Shown one piece after another: positions 38,201 to 48,553 of a DNA stretch of 64,000 bases; the first letter of the stretch is position 1, and each line of letters begins with the position of its first letter. A model generated the notes under the pieces. It ran no database searches. It saw only the letters and a program-made list of their open reading frames with translations, and was not told where the DNA came from. Source of the DNA: Planctomycetaceae bacterium (lineage in GTDB: Bacteria > Planctomycetota > Planctomycetia > Planctomycetales > Planctomycetaceae). The position numbers and the translations under genes were made by a program. The stretch covers positions 496,001-560,000 of the forward strand of contig JAWKUA010000001.1 of assembly GCA_041398785.1 (NCBI GenBank). Reading direction: 5' to 3'.

Positions 38201-41151
38201 GCCGGAACTTCGAAGCTCAGAATGCCCAGATCAAAGTTGATCGCGCTGGTACCGCCGACAGGAGTTGCTGTTCCGGTTGCCAGCACGGTCGTGCCGTCCG
38301 GAGCAATCAGTTCCAGCGTCTGGTCTTCGAAGTGCTGACCTTCGAAGCCCGTCACGATCACATCGATATTGTGACCGACGTGGCCGGTCAGATCGACGCT
38401 GAATTCATCGACATCGTTTGGCCCCGCTTCCGGAAACGTGACTCCCACTGCCGCCCAGCGACCAGCGCTGGCGCCGCCGTTGAACGCAGCGTCAATCGGT
38501 TGCGGAGGAGCCGAGGGCGATTGATCGGCTTCGAATTCCGCGTTCAAAATCAGCACCAGTTCGATGTCCGTCGCGGTGTTGCTGGTGACTCGGATCGTGT
38601 ACGTGCCATCATTCACAATCTGCTGCAACGGCATCGTCACGAAACCTTCGGCAGCTCCCGTGATCACTCCGGAAACGCCCATCAGTTCCATCGTGAACGC
38701 GGCGGTCGGGCTGTTGCTGTCGACAAAGCCGACCAGTGTCTGAGAATCATTGACATCGACGACGAATTCCACGGTTTCGCCCGCTGCAATGGCCACCTCC
38801 GTCCCGCTGACCGAAACCAGGCTGCCGAGCGGTTCGATCCGTTCAAACGGTGACGCGTCGATCGTGCGGTAGGTTTCCACTTCCGAGGTATTCAGCCAGA
38901 CCCGGCTGGGACTTCCGGCGTTGGACACGAATGCATCAATTCTGCCGTCACCGTCCACATCACCTACGGCGACTCCGACGGAGTGCGAATTGCCGAGTTG
39001 CTGTCCGTTGTCAGCAAACGTGCCTTCGATTCCTCCCTGCCGACCGCCCTGATTCACATAGACGCGATTTCGTCCGTCATCCTGGGTTTCCAGTGTGTCC
39101 TTGACGTTGGCCACGAACACATCGATATCACCGTCACCGTCAAAGTCCGCCGCGGCGACTCGAGCCTGATCCTGATTGTCGTTGTAGATCAGAACGGGAG
39201 AACCGAACACGCCTGCCGTTCCTCCCTGAGCGCCACCGAGGTTGACGAAATACCGATTAGGATCACGGACGCCGTCAAGTTCTTCTCCCGGAGGAAACTC
39301 GCGCGCGCCGGTCACGAAGGCGTCCAGGTCTCCATCGCTGTCGAAGTCTTCAAGGACGACTCCGAAGCTGTGCGACGCTCCCAGAGATTGTCCGCTGTCA
39401 ATGAAAGTGCCATCGCCCTGATTCAGCAGCAGCTTTTCGTCGCCCGCATGACCCGCCGAATTCACACCCTGAGACACGAACACATCAAGATCGCCGTCTC
39501 CGTCGACGTCACCCAGAGCGACACCGAACGCGGAGATCGTGTCCCATGCGGTGGTCGCCGAATTCACAAACGTTCCGGTGTGTAGTCCCTGATTGACCCA
39601 GACTTCACCGCCGGGAGTGCCGCCATCGCTGAAGTTCGCAACCACGGCGTCAAGATCACCGTCACCGTCGACATCACCGATCGCCAGATCAATCGACAGG
39701 CCGTCGCCCAGAGTCTGGCCGCTATCGGTAAACGTGCCGCTGCCATCGTTCAGCCACAGTTGATTCGCCCCGAAGTTGCCGACGAATGCATCCAGGTCGC
39801 CATCGTTATCGAAGTCGGCGAGCTTCACCTGACCACCGATTGCGTTCCCGAGCGTCTGGCCACTGTCAGTAAAGATGCCGCCGTTGTTCAGATAGATTCG
39901 ATCCGGCTCACCCGTGTCCGGACCTTCGCCGTCCAGTGCATGATTCCGATTCACCACATACGCATCCAGATCACCGTCTCCGTCGAGATCTCCCAGAGCA
40001 ACGCCGATCGCTTCGTAGCTCGCGCTATTCCCGAGGTTGCCGATCAGTTGGCCGCTGTCGACGAACGTGACTGCAGTATTCAGTGGCCCCTGCGGAACTC
40101 CTTCCGTCAGAAACGTGACCACGTGATCAGCGTTGTTGCTTTCCACAACGGCCGCCGCCGAGCCGCTATGAATGTCCAGCGGTCGCCAGAACGTGGTGCT
40201 GCCGGCGAGATTGTCTTCGATCACAATCGCGCTGGTGCCGTCGACATCGTGTTGAATCGGAGTCACCAGGTGAATCTCGCCTCCCGTGCGACCAGTGATG
40301 AACGCACTGCGGCCGGTGGAATTCACGACCGTGGCGGAGATGGTCACATCGCCGTCGCCGCCTTCGATGGAAATCGCCGACGTGACGGGATCGCCGTTCT
40401 GATTTAGTGCCAAAGATGATGCCGCTTTCGATGACCAGATGTCACCGCTGACGTTGTCCAGCAGAATGCCGTCTTCGCGGGCTGGCAATCGACAACACGG
40501 TGACGGAATGTGGCCGGGCCGCCTGCGCCATCCGAAAGTGTGGTGTCGGTGATGTCGAGTGCTCGACCGTTTTCCGCCTGCAGCATCGCGTTGTTGCCGT
40601 AGATGAAGTGATTGCCGCCGACGTTGACTCGTTCCGGAATTGTTGGCGACGAAGGATGCTTCGGTGAGCTCGCGACGGAAAGTCGGTCGAAGCTGAAGGT
40701 CGATCCCGGATTGTTTTCCAGCACGACGCCCTGACCCGCACTGAAATCGAAGAAGATGCCTCGCACTCGATGATTCACCACGTCCGCCACCGCGATGTCT
40801 CCCCCACGGAGCGACCGCGACGGAAATCGGTTCGTTGTATTGCGTGTTTTCAACCGGCGAATTGTCACCGGCAAAGTCTGGCGAGCCATTGCCGGCAATC
40901 GTTTCGACAAATTGGGCGACGGGGTCGTGGCCGACAATGCGATGGTTGTTGTAATCGGTGATCAGAATCACGCCGTCCGGATGCACGGCCAGTCCGCGAG
41001 GATCATCCAGAGCGAAACTGACGCGGATCATCGCTTGCGTTGCCCGTGTTACCGGCTGCCCCAGTGCCGATTTCGGTAAACAGCGTGTCGTCGTCCCAGT
41101 CAACGACGGCCATCCGGTTGTTGCCCGAATCAGCGATGCCCAGTTCACCAC
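35254..41151 (-). CDS. giant surface protein, C-terminal part (FG-GAP, PPC, Calx-beta and FN3-like domains)
   Basis: This frame is 1965 residues, but the protein starts at about 44613 (see the next entry). From about residue 250: a parallel-repeat segment (LLDNVSGDIW, ISIEGGDGDV), then about eight FG-GAP/VCBS units with DLDGDGDLDA-type Ca-binding loops (about 390-800), pre-peptidase-C-like domains (around 850-1130), two Calx-beta repeats (SEAGGTAATTATV twice), and about six FN3-like repeats (ITWTAVPGAVRY type) to about residue 1870. Residues 36-110 hold NHL-type repeats; 115-235 are out of frame. The end is a short acidic region. Such modular Ca-binding proteins are secreted and probably act in adhesion or the cell surface; the role is inferred. 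Confidence 0.85.
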   Translation of the reverse strand: MVNWASLIRATTGWPSLTGTTTRCLPKSALGQPVTRATQAMIRVSFALDDPRGLAVHPDGVILITDYNNHRIVGHDPVAQFVETIAGNGSPDFAGDNSPVENTQYNEPISVAVAPWGRHRGGGRGESSSARHLLRFQCGSGRRAGKQSGIDLQLRPTFRRELTEASFVANNSGTSQRRRQSLHLRQQRDAAGGKRSSTRHHRHHTFGWRRRPGHIPSPCCRLPAREDGILLDNVSGDIWSSKAASSLALNQNGDPVTSAISIEGGDGDVTISATVVNSTGRSAFITGRTGGEIHLVTPIQHDVDGTSAIVIEDNLAGSTTFWRPLDIHSGSAAAVVESNNADHVVTFLTEGVPQGPLNTAVTFVDSGQLIGNLGNSASYEAIGVALGDLDGDGDLDAYVVNRNHALDGEGPDTGEPDRIYLNNGGIFTDSGQTLGNAIGGQVKLADFDNDGDLDAFVGNFGANQLWLNDGSGTFTDSGQTLGDGLSIDLAIGDVDGDGDLDAVVANFSDGGTPGGEVWVNQGLHTGTFVNSATTAWDTISAFGVALGDVDGDGDLDVFVSQGVNSAGHAGDEKLLLNQGDGTFIDSGQSLGASHSFGVVLEDFDSDGDLDAFVTGAREFPPGEELDGVRDPNRYFVNLGGAQGGTAGVFGSPVLIYNDNQDQARVAAADFDGDGDIDVFVANVKDTLETQDDGRNRVYVNQGGRQGGIEGTFADNGQQLGNSHSVGVAVGDVDGDGRIDAFVSNAGSPSRVWLNTSEVETYRTIDASPFERIEPLGSLVSVSGTEVAIAAGETVEFVVDVNDSQTLVGFVDSNSPTAAFTMELMGVSGVITGAAEGFVTMPLQQIVNDGTYTIRVTSNTATDIELVLILNAEFEADQSPSAPPQPIDAAFNGGASAGRWAAVGVTFPEAGPNDVDEFSVDLTGHVGHNIDVIVTGFEGQHFEDQTLELIAPDGTTVLATGTATPVGGTSAINFDLGILSFEVPADGVYTARITAPFDDVAYTLLVSYGLTFDTEPNNDRVNDSLRTIVPNDSALGYLDAASDADDFFEIELTAGAVVTLTTDFAQEAEFSPVNTLDPELEVFAPDSTSLISDQNSAGGVAAEVTFTAAETGKYVVRMKATSGSGEYLLRTDVSVPPALAVSIVDDSFSEAGGTAATTATVSRTGDTTAAVTVTLVSNDTTEATVIGSVTIAAGETTSAAFDISAVDDLVVDGTQTITIIASAAGHIDGADTVDVTDDDIAALTLTIADDSISEAGGTAATTATVTRNSDTTSALTVNLLSSDTTEATVVATVTIAAGQTTSDPFNIDAADDDEVDGTQTITITASGAGHTDGTDTVGVTDDDVARPAAPTVTGPSGTVGSTLPTFTWTAVHTATSYRLYVQLLGGDSNPVIDETISGTAFTASTALEPGQYRTWIQAFDANGVASAWSHVLFSISLAPVIHDLPLHGTTDTPTVTWNAIGGAAVYRVYIRNTTIGGSPIDEIVSTESFTPSTGLSFGRHELWVRAILVGGLQGPWSRRAEYHIGPQPIGPTGATLDARPRFEWSAINGAASYHLFVRGPGGVVINESGLTGTSFTPATDLVGGDYRWWLKPATANGKFGAWSEAAEFSTGGRTKVTIPACVTSGDPEITWPEVPGAQSYEIYLHKIGTPGAFLNRTGLTAGWYASPILEDGDYKVWIRTTLADGSRVWGGAVSFTVERPESVLSALPIGPVGPGFDTTPEFTWQAASEAVSYDIFLHDGNSVHFITGQTGTSFTLTIERSGEFTWAVRGVDSSGAPGPWSLPVAFNTNARVTLLTPGDSTSDTTPAITWTAVPGAVRYVIQVNNLTTSTTKVIYDENVTEASFTPATPLPAGEYRVWIRAISSDTFGSWSRSLDFTIVVAVDHDSDDADAGMFAALEIPATGSGEADVRVSIHRKVASSDASARPDEIRREDHGEAKVDDVVTATEQHAELDAQFEHAGQWLDAA

Positions 41152-44100
41152 TGGCGATGAAGATGATGCCTCATGGTAAATTCAGTTTGGCCTGAGAAGG
41201 CGGAGTGTCTTCCGGACTGATGCCCGCTTTCCGGTGCCGACGGCAGTGGTGATGATTCCCGTGTCGCCATCGATGCGACGAATGCGGTGGTTTTCGTGAT
41301 CCGAAACGAACAGACTGCCGTCATTTGCAAACGCCAGATCGACGGGGAAATTCAGCAACGCGTCCGTGGCCGGGCCGTTGTCGCCTCCGAATCCACCCGT
41401 TCCGGTGCCAGCCACAGTCGTGATGATTCCGGTGACTGCATCAATGCGACGGACGCGATGATTGCCCGCATCGGCAATGAACACGTTGCCATCGTCGTCG
41501 ACGACCACCGCCAGCGGTCCGTTCAATTCGTGCACTGGTGGCCGATCCTCCGTCTCCGCTGAATCCGGCCGAACCCGTGCCCGCGATGGTTGTGATCTCT
41601 TCTGTAATCGGGTCCATTCGCCGCACCACGTTTTCTGCGAAGTCGGTGATGAACATATTGCCGTGTCGGTCGAACGTCACATCCGACGGCAGGTTCAGAG
41701 CAGCTTCAGAAGCATCGCCGCCGTCTCCACTGCGACCGGGCGTGCCGTTGCCCACCCATGTTTCGGTGATCAGATTGTCGCCCATGATCATCAGTTTGCC
41801 AAAGTCGAACGTCGTGCCGGGCGAATCAGAAACATCGACGGCCAGGTTCGTGATGCCGATGTGATTTCCGTGCTGTTGATGTGAATTCCGTGGCCGGACA
41901 CGTCATCAAACAGAATGCCTCTGCCGGTCGCCCCGAACGAATTCACCTGATCCAAATACCAGCCGTCCGGCGCTGGTGCTGGTATGCTCGACGCTCAGAG
42001 CAAACCCGCCCACCGCTCGAAACATCGCGCTGAGCCGGAACGGCATCGCTGCGGCATCTCGATGCTGCCGCTGTTGACGGCGGTATTCCGTGATGCCGTC
42101 AACGACGTCGATCAGAAAGAGTCGCCGTCAAAAAACCAAAGGTCGCCGGGATTGTTCTGTCAGTTGAACCGAATATCACCGTCTATCGATCCACAAAGTC
42201 GTGGACGGTTCAAACACAACTCGGCTCGTCGCCCGACGAATTGGTGGTGTTGGTGACGTTCAGCAGTCCGCCGCCGCGTTTGCGACAACGTGTTGGATCG
42301 GTGCCGGTCCAGACTGCAGAGTCACGTTGTCGCCGTCAACGAAGTGAATCGCGGTGCCCGACGTCGAACTGTCGGACAGTTGTTGCCGGATAACTGAAAG
42401 TTGTGCAGATCGAGATGCACGTAAACTGAGTTGGACGAATTGCCCACGACGACTCCGTCGTACACTATGATTGCCCGCGCCGAAGGAATCATGTGCATCG
42501 ATGCCAGCAGATCGACGCTGCCACCACGCCATCGACTTCCAAACCCAGCACGGCCTCGCTTGGTGCCGCTGCTCCGGGATTGATGTCGAAACCGGCCAGA
42601 AAATTCTACGATGTTGCCGCTGCACTGTCAGCTGCAGCACGGAGCCTGGTGATCGCCGCTGAATTTGTTATTGCCCGTTGACTTGTCCGTGGTAGTTATC
42701 GGGCAGGCCCACGCTGAATGACGAAACTTCAGAGGTGCCCGATATTCGAAAGCCAGCCATTCTCGCCCACCATCGGACGCAAACGGATTCACGCGACGTG
42801 GACGAGATTCTGATCGCTTCCAGCAGAAAGAACCGTCGCTGGCGATGTCATAGGTCGTAGAAACCGTCTGGCCGATGATAAAAATCAGGTCGCCACGGCG
42901 AATCCGGACGTCGCTGGCGGATCATTCAGCGGAGCCAGCGACTGAAACGGGGCTTCTGCCAGTGATCCCATCGCCACCGGCCGCGTTCGCAGTCCTGATT
43001 GACAAACCAGAACGCGTCGCCAACATCGATGGCCACGATGAACCTGTTTCACCGTCTGAGCGTGTCGATGCGTAAAACGATCGGTTCCGAAGAATCCGGT
43101 TGTCGGCGTGTAGCCGAAGGAAAGCTCCATCCGCCGTTACCGTGACATCGCCGACACGTTTCCGATGGTGGCCGAATCATCCACAGACGGTGACGGTCAC
43201 TCCGCCCGCAACTCCTGCCAGAATTCCATTGGCCGCCGGAACATCAATCGCAACGTTGCCGTTGGCAGAATTTGGTAGCTCAGCATCGGATGCAGTCCTG
43301 ATTCAGCCACACGCGGCTGAATCCGCCATTCAGATCGGCCGTGACCGCATCGATGGTTCCGTTGCCGTCGATGTCGCCCAGAGCGACCCCCAGAGCATCT
43401 CCTGGCGACAGCGTCTGTCCGTTGTCGGAAAACTCACCGACGTTGCCTCCCTGAGCTCCTCCCTGATTGATGAACACGTACGTCCCAGGTACACGGCAGA
43501 ATCCACGGAGGCGGTCACAAACACATCGATGATCACCGTCACCATCGAAGATCGCTGGTGGCCACTCGGTGAGCACTGCGGCCGAGCCCGATGCTGTCCG
43601 CTGTCCACGAACGCGCCTTCCGTGCCGTTCTGAACGCCGCCCTGATTCACATAAGGACACGATCACCCTGTTCGTCGTTGTCGCCGATGTAAACGTCCAG
43701 ATCACCGTCGCCGTCGAAGTCCGCCAGAGCCACTCCGAAGGCTCCCATGTTGCCAACGTTCCCGGATTCCGTGAACGTCCCGCCGTGCCATCGTTCAGAA
43801 AGATACGATTCGTACCGGAACGGGTCGCCGGGTGCATCGTTGTTGCTGAATTCGGTCACCACCGCGTCGATCGTGCCGTTGCCATCGATGTCACCCAGAG
43901 CAATCTCCGTCGTGGATCCGCTTCCCCACAACCCGGAACCGGTGTCGGTATACTGCAGCGCGCAACGCTCTGAGCAATCCAGACTTCGCCGCCTGTATTC
44001 AGACCATCGATCAGGATCGGCATTGGTCACGGCGATATCGGGCAGAGCATCTCCGTTCAGATTGCCGATGGCGACTCCGATCGAAAACCCATTCCCCAGA

Positions 44101-44613
44101 GACAACCCGCTATCCGCGAAGTTGCCATTTCCATCGTTCAGCCAGACGGTGTTCGGCCCGATGTTCCCAACGAACGCGTCCAGATCGCCGTCACTATCAA
44201 GATCAGCCAGTTCGACAGACGACGCTGATTCCGCTGCCCAGAGCCTGCCCGGAATCCGTGAAGTTGCCGTTTCCGTCGTTCAGATACACTCGATTGGGAG
44301 CCCCCGTCCAGTCGGCTGGGGTTTCGTCAGCGTTAAGATTCAGCTGAGCCAGAAAGGCGTCCAGGTCACCATCGCCGTCGACATCACCCAGAGCCACATC
44401 GACTGCGGGCGGTCCGTCCAAAAACGCCCCACCCAAAAACTGCCCCACACCCGCCGTCAGCAGACAGCGATCTTCAAAGATTTCCGTTGGAGTCCCACAA
44501 CCTGACCTGCGGCGTCGACGTTTTGCTTCGAAGCTGCTGAGTTGTGGTCCGGTCAGCAGAACGTTGCTGCGTGCGCGCGATGCGACTTTCTTCAGCCAGT
44601 GGCGAATAGGCAT
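41152..44613 (-). pseudogene. giant surface protein, N-terminal part split by many indels
   Basis: Read across frames this is the start of the protein ending at 35254. The first residues MPIRHWLKKVASRARSN lead to FEDRCLLTAG, an LEPR-XLL-like planctomycete N-terminal motif, then DVDGDGDLDAFLAQ. FG-GAP repeats (for example GVALADFDGDGDLDVYIGD near 43700 and GDIDGNGTIDAV near 43340) follow, then fragments of a beta-helix-like region (about 41800-43100), then NHL repeats (NMFITDFAENVVRRMD, VFIADAGNHRVRRID, SLFVSDHENHRIRRID) with IAGTGSAGFSGDGG-type linkers. At least ten frame changes occur between 40400 and 44600. The predicted intact protein would be about 3100 residues. Confidence 0.7.
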
Positions 44614-44664
44614 GATCAGGCCCTGTGATCTTGAGATCGAATGGAAACGCCGCATGAATTGCAT

Positions 44665-45762
44665 TCAGCGGCGGACTTGCGGATCAGGAATCGGGCGGGC
44701 GAATCTCAGGGTGCAGATCAAGCGGCTCAGACGAACCGCGACTCTTTGGAAAATTGCACGAACCCGCTGGATGACCCAACGTGCTGTTCAACGAAGGAGT
44801 GGCACGGACTCGCGGCCCGTCGCTGATTCCTTTGACGGAAAAGGACTCGAACCTGTCCTGACCCATCGCACGGAACAGCTTCCCGGTGAGTGCGCAGTGC
44901 CTGCAATGCCCGGCGATTCCTGCTTGTGTGGCACGAAATCCGGCCCGGCTGAACGGAAAGCGCGAGACCGTAGAGGTTGGCGCGAAAACAGGTCAAGAAG
45001 GGAATTGTGCATTCCGCCGTGCGACTTCGATGCGGCGATCAGCATCTGTGCTGAACCGGCGGATTTCGCGCCCGATGCCCCACTGCGGAGGCGATTTTGT
45101 GAACAGAAACCCACCATATGGAAGTTGGGGCATCGGTCCCGGACGTCGGCGGAAATGCAAAGGCGACGAGGGGAAAGCAGCTCATTGTTTTTCGTCATTG
45201 TTTTCTCGGCCGACCCCGAGACCGCAGTGTGTGGCCGAGCTGAAGACGGGCGACGGACTGGCTGATCCAGGATTCACTGCCAAAAGGCGACCCTTCACCA
45301 CGCTGCGGCGAATTGCTTGCACCGCAGCCTCCGTCTGAGGGCGATCCACCGGCGCCCGCCAGTGGCGGGGCCGCGGAACGCGGCCACGCACTTAGCTGAA
45401 CGATCGGACAATGATTGTGGCATCGTGGCTGCTTATCGTGCAGCCCGAGTTCCGGTAAGATTCCTGTCCGGAGCGCCTCAGGCCTCCCGCCAAGTACGAT
45501 CAGACCGATGCAAGTTATTGCCAATTCAGCGTCAGTCTCGATTGGCCGTCCCGAACGGGATGCTTCGTGTCCGCCGGAATGCTCCGTGTCTTCAGGTGAT
45601 AACGGAAGCCGCGTTTGTTCGAGTCCGCAACAGCCGCTGCACCAGCAGCAAACGCGCGGCCGTTTCGATGATTCGGTGACGCCTTGGTGATTTGCAGCAA
45701 GACTGTCATGGCAGAATAATCCGTCTCAGGTTCCGAGGTTCCCCACTTTCATCGAGCCATGT
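44665..45762. other. intergenic stretch of about 1.1 kb
   Basis: Lies between the divergent giant protein and LRR protein genes. Several frames of 60-230 residues overlap here on both strands, but they are Arg/Pro/Ser-rich and have no recognisable family or signal. GC-rich hairpins occur at 45354-45385. I see no gene or RNA I can support. Confidence 0.45.
45354..45385. other. tandem GC-rich hairpins
   Basis: Two neighbouring inverted repeats: CCCGCC-AGT-GGCGGG at about 45355-45369, and GGCCGCG-GAA-CGCGGCC at 45369-45385, the latter a perfect 7-bp stem. There is no T-run on either side, so a Rho-independent terminator is not clear. Could be a palindromic intergenic repeat. Confidence 0.4.
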
Positions 45763-46839
45763 ATGCGCCCGTTGCTGAGGATCATCTGGTTCTTGTCAGG
45801 ATCTGCCTTCGTCGCGAGTTCGGCGGCGCAGCAGGCAGAACCGGTTGAGTCGGTGCGCATCGAACGCGGGGAGCTGTCGGTTGAGTTTCGAGACAACTCA
45901 CAGTCACCAGCCGTTCTGAGCGGCATCGATAAACTAGTCAATACGACTCACGCGGCCGACTACGATGCTTTCGATCCCGATACGGGCGGTGCCTCGGCGG
46001 GGTTGAACTTCGAGCACATTATCTCGGGGCATCGGAATCCCTACAACAAGTTTACTCCGCGGCATGGTCCGTACACGCTCCGGGCGCTGGCTGATGGCAG
46101 AACTGTCGTGCTCACGCGACGTGCCGAAGACAGCCCGTGGAAGGTTGCCAGCTCGCTGACATACACCGTCCGTGAGCCGTACTACATCGACTTTGAATTC
46201 CGCTGCACGCCTCACGATGCCTCCCTGTTCGAACCACACGGCTACGCCATATTCTTCTTCGCCAATTACATGAACGATGTCGAAGACGCGGCGCTGCACT
46301 TTCGTGGGCACACGTCAACGGACACGGAAGAAGACTGGATCACCGCTGACGCGCCGCCGGGGCCTCCTGACTGGAATGGAGGAGGAAATTATCGTGCCCT
46401 CGACGCCGGGCGTCTGCAGTATGACGACGACGTGGAATTCCGCCTGAATACCTGGTCGTATGACAGGCCGCGTATTGCCAGGCCCTTCTATTACGGCCGC
46501 GCTGCGAACGGAATGACGCAGATTCTGATGTTCGATCGCCTCAGTTCCGAACGTGATCAGATTCGCTTCAGCCTGTATAAATTCAAGCTGCCGAAGCACC
46601 CTCGACCGGCGTGGGATTTTCAGTATGTGATCAACAAGGTTGAGACCGGTGCGGACTACGGTTTTCGCGGCCGACTGGTGTGGAAAAAGTTCTTGAGCCG
46701 CCGAAGACTGCCTGAACGAGTACGAGCGATGGGCCGCCGCTTTCAGGACCAACCAGCCGCAGCAGCCGGCGGAACGGGTTCAGCGACTGAAGCAGCTTCG
46801 CCACCGTGTTTGCGCAGGGTGATGTTGTTATTGAAGTGA
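45763..46839 (+). CDS. secreted protein, N-terminal part of LRR protein (frameshifted at 3' end)
   Basis: The signal peptide MRPLLRIIWFLSGSAFVASSAAQQ is followed by about 280 residues with a beta-rich domain of unknown family (FEHIISGHRNPYNKFTPRHGPY, YYIDFEFRCTPHD, YAIFFFANYMNDVEDAALHFRG). From about residue 307, KKFLSRRRLPE is where the frame changes; reading one base over gives DCLNEYERWAAAFRTNQPQQPAERV, joining to the LRR part. The last ~50 translated residues are therefore not real. The gene starts 1.1 kb from the giant protein gene and is divergent from it. Confidence 0.7.
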   Translation: MRPLLRIIWFLSGSAFVASSAAQQAEPVESVRIERGELSVEFRDNSQSPAVLSGIDKLVNTTHAADYDAFDPDTGGASAGLNFEHIISGHRNPYNKFTPRHGPYTLRALADGRTVVLTRRAEDSPWKVASSLTYTVREPYYIDFEFRCTPHDASLFEPHGYAIFFFANYMNDVEDAALHFRGHTSTDTEEDWITADAPPGPPDWNGGGNYRALDAGRLQYDDDVEFRLNTWSYDRPRIARPFYYGRAANGMTQILMFDRLSSERDQIRFSLYKFKLPKHPRPAWDFQYVINKVETGADYGFRGRLVWKKFLSRRRLPERVRAMGRRFQDQPAAAAGGTGSATEAASPPCLRRVMLLLK

Positions 46840-47429
46840 ACGCAAACCGGACAAAGATCGAGGACGAAGACCTGTCGCTCGTCTCCGGCTTCACACAGAT
46901 GACCGACCTGTCTCTGGAAGAAACGGCAACAGGCGACACGGGGCTCGCTCATTTACCCAAACTGCAGAAGCTTGAATGGCTCAATCTGTATCGAACACGG
47001 ATCGGCGATGAGGGTCTGAAACATATCAGGCTGCTCCGAAATCTCCGGCATTTGCCCGTCGGTGAGACGCACGTGACGGACGCCGGACTGGCACATCTGA
47101 GCGACATGGAGCAACTCCTGTATCTTGGCCTGCGCGGAAATCACATCACGGACGATGGCGTCAAACATCTGCGAAAGCTCGTCAAGCTTACAGGACTGCA
47201 TCTCGGCGGTACCAAAGTGACTGACGCGGGAGTGACGCACCTCCTGGGCATGACCAGCCTTGAGAAACTATGGCTGGATGAGACGTCGGTTACGGACAAG
47301 GCAATTCCGATACTTGGCAAGCTCACATCTTTGCGGGATCTTCACATCGCCGGGACAAATATCACGGCCGAAGGATTCAGGCGACTGACGGCACTGCTGC
47401 CAGAATGTCACATCGAGAATGGACCGTGA
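46806..47429 (+). CDS. leucine-rich repeat protein, C-terminal part
   Basis: 207 residues; true continuation of the gene above, after two frame changes near 46695 and 46805. From about residue 25 there are six or seven repeats of about 24 residues with the pattern L-x-x-L-x-L-x-x-T-x-V/I-T-D-x-G-L-x-x-L (for example TDAGLAHLSDMEQLLYLGL, TDDGVKHLRKLVKLTGLHL, TDAGVTHLLGMTSLEKLWL). This ribonuclease-inhibitor/internalin-like LRR class is common in Planctomycetes and acts in protein binding. Ligand unknown. The predicted whole protein is secreted. Confidence 0.8.
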   Translation: MFAQGDVVIEVNANRTKIEDEDLSLVSGFTQMTDLSLEETATGDTGLAHLPKLQKLEWLNLYRTRIGDEGLKHIRLLRNLRHLPVGETHVTDAGLAHLSDMEQLLYLGLRGNHITDDGVKHLRKLVKLTGLHLGGTKVTDAGVTHLLGMTSLEKLWLDETSVTDKAIPILGKLTSLRDLHIAGTNITAEGFRRLTALLPECHIENGP

Positions 47430-47600
47430 GGACGGCATGAGTGTCGTGTTGTCGTTTCTATCCGCTGCGGCACTGACAAATCTGCATTTCTGGCGTGTGT
47501 CTGCGAGTGCCGCCTGACCTCGCTGTGCCAGGCGACGTGCGTCAGTCGCTGCATTGATGCAGTCCTGCTCTTTGCGTCAGTCACAGTGCCATTGTCGTCG

Positions 47601-48553
47601 TTATCCGGCATCCCGGGGCAGCGGCAGCTCCACAACATCGCCCGTCGCAGCGGAGCGATAGCCGGCGAGGAGTATCTCCGTGGCCGTTGCGGCCACGTCC
47701 GCGGAAACATCACTCGGACGACCTGACTCGATGCAGTCCAGGAACCAGCCTGCATCACTATTCTGTTCCGCATCGGGCGGTGTGATCCACGCCTGCCTGG
47801 TTTCGCCACGAATCGATCCGGCTTTGGTGCTCCTCCCCACATGCCCATCGGATCCTCCGGGTCCCGTTCGGGGGCATTCCATGGGACAGAGTCGGCCCAG
47901 ACCGAAACTCGGGGGCGATCGAAATCCACGATCGTGGTCCGTTTCGTTCCCACCAGACACGTTCGATTCAGTCCGCCGGCCGGATACGACCGCCAGCCGG
48001 TGCGGCCTGCGGAGATGGTGGCAACCACTCCACCGTCCAGTTCCAGCAGCATCTGGCCGAAGTCTTCCATGTTGTTCGTCTGATGTTCGCGAAAGAAGTA
48101 GTTTCCTGTCGTGGCGCAGACGCGTCGCACTGCTTTGTCCTGCAGACAGAGCAGTGACACCAGCGAATAGACTCCCACATTGGACAACTCGCGCTTCGAA
48201 TCCATCAGTTCGTACCGCTCGGGAATCAATGTTTCCTGACGCACTTTCCCGAGCGATGCAGTTCCCGCTGTTCCTTTTGCGAAGCACAGATCGGCATGAA
48301 CGGCCGTCAAATCGCCCAGGCGATCCGGCAGAATTTCGCGCTGCATTCGACTCATGACATCACCGTGCAAAGCTCCACATATGGCTGACAACGCCGGCGG
48401 CACGGACGGCGTCTCGAATGGCATCTGCTTCTTCGAGTGTCGCGGCAAGTGGTTTGTCCAGGTAGAGATGTTTTCCGGCCTGGGCCGCCTGAACGATGAT
48501 CCTGCCTCGCCGTATCGGTTCTGCACAAATACTGACGATATGCACGTCATCAC
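47601..48553 (-). CDS. Gfo/Idh/MocA-type protein, C-terminal part (frameshifted)
   Basis: The part from about 48380 to 47840 reads GDVMSRMQREILPDRLGDLTAVHADLCF...ETLIPERYELMDSKRELSNVGVYSLVSLLCL...NNMEDFGQMLLELDGGVVATISAGRTGWRSYPAGG, a Gfo/Idh C-terminal alpha/beta domain. Near 47840 a missing G moves the frame; the continuation STKAGSIRGETRQAW ... LAGYRSAATGDVVELPLPRDAG ends at the stop at 47601. The first ~60 residues from 48553 are antisense-like and not real. This completes the gene that begins at 49532. Substrate and fold role as for the next entry. Confidence 0.65.

Noticed and set aside
44836..44862. tRNA-like GGTTCGAGTCC sequence on the minus strand
   Set aside because: The T-stem does not pair fully and no acceptor, D or anticodon arms can be built around it.
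44564..45265. Possible gene in the intergenic stretch
   Set aside because: Arg-rich, overlaps other frames of similar length, and has no signal or family pattern.
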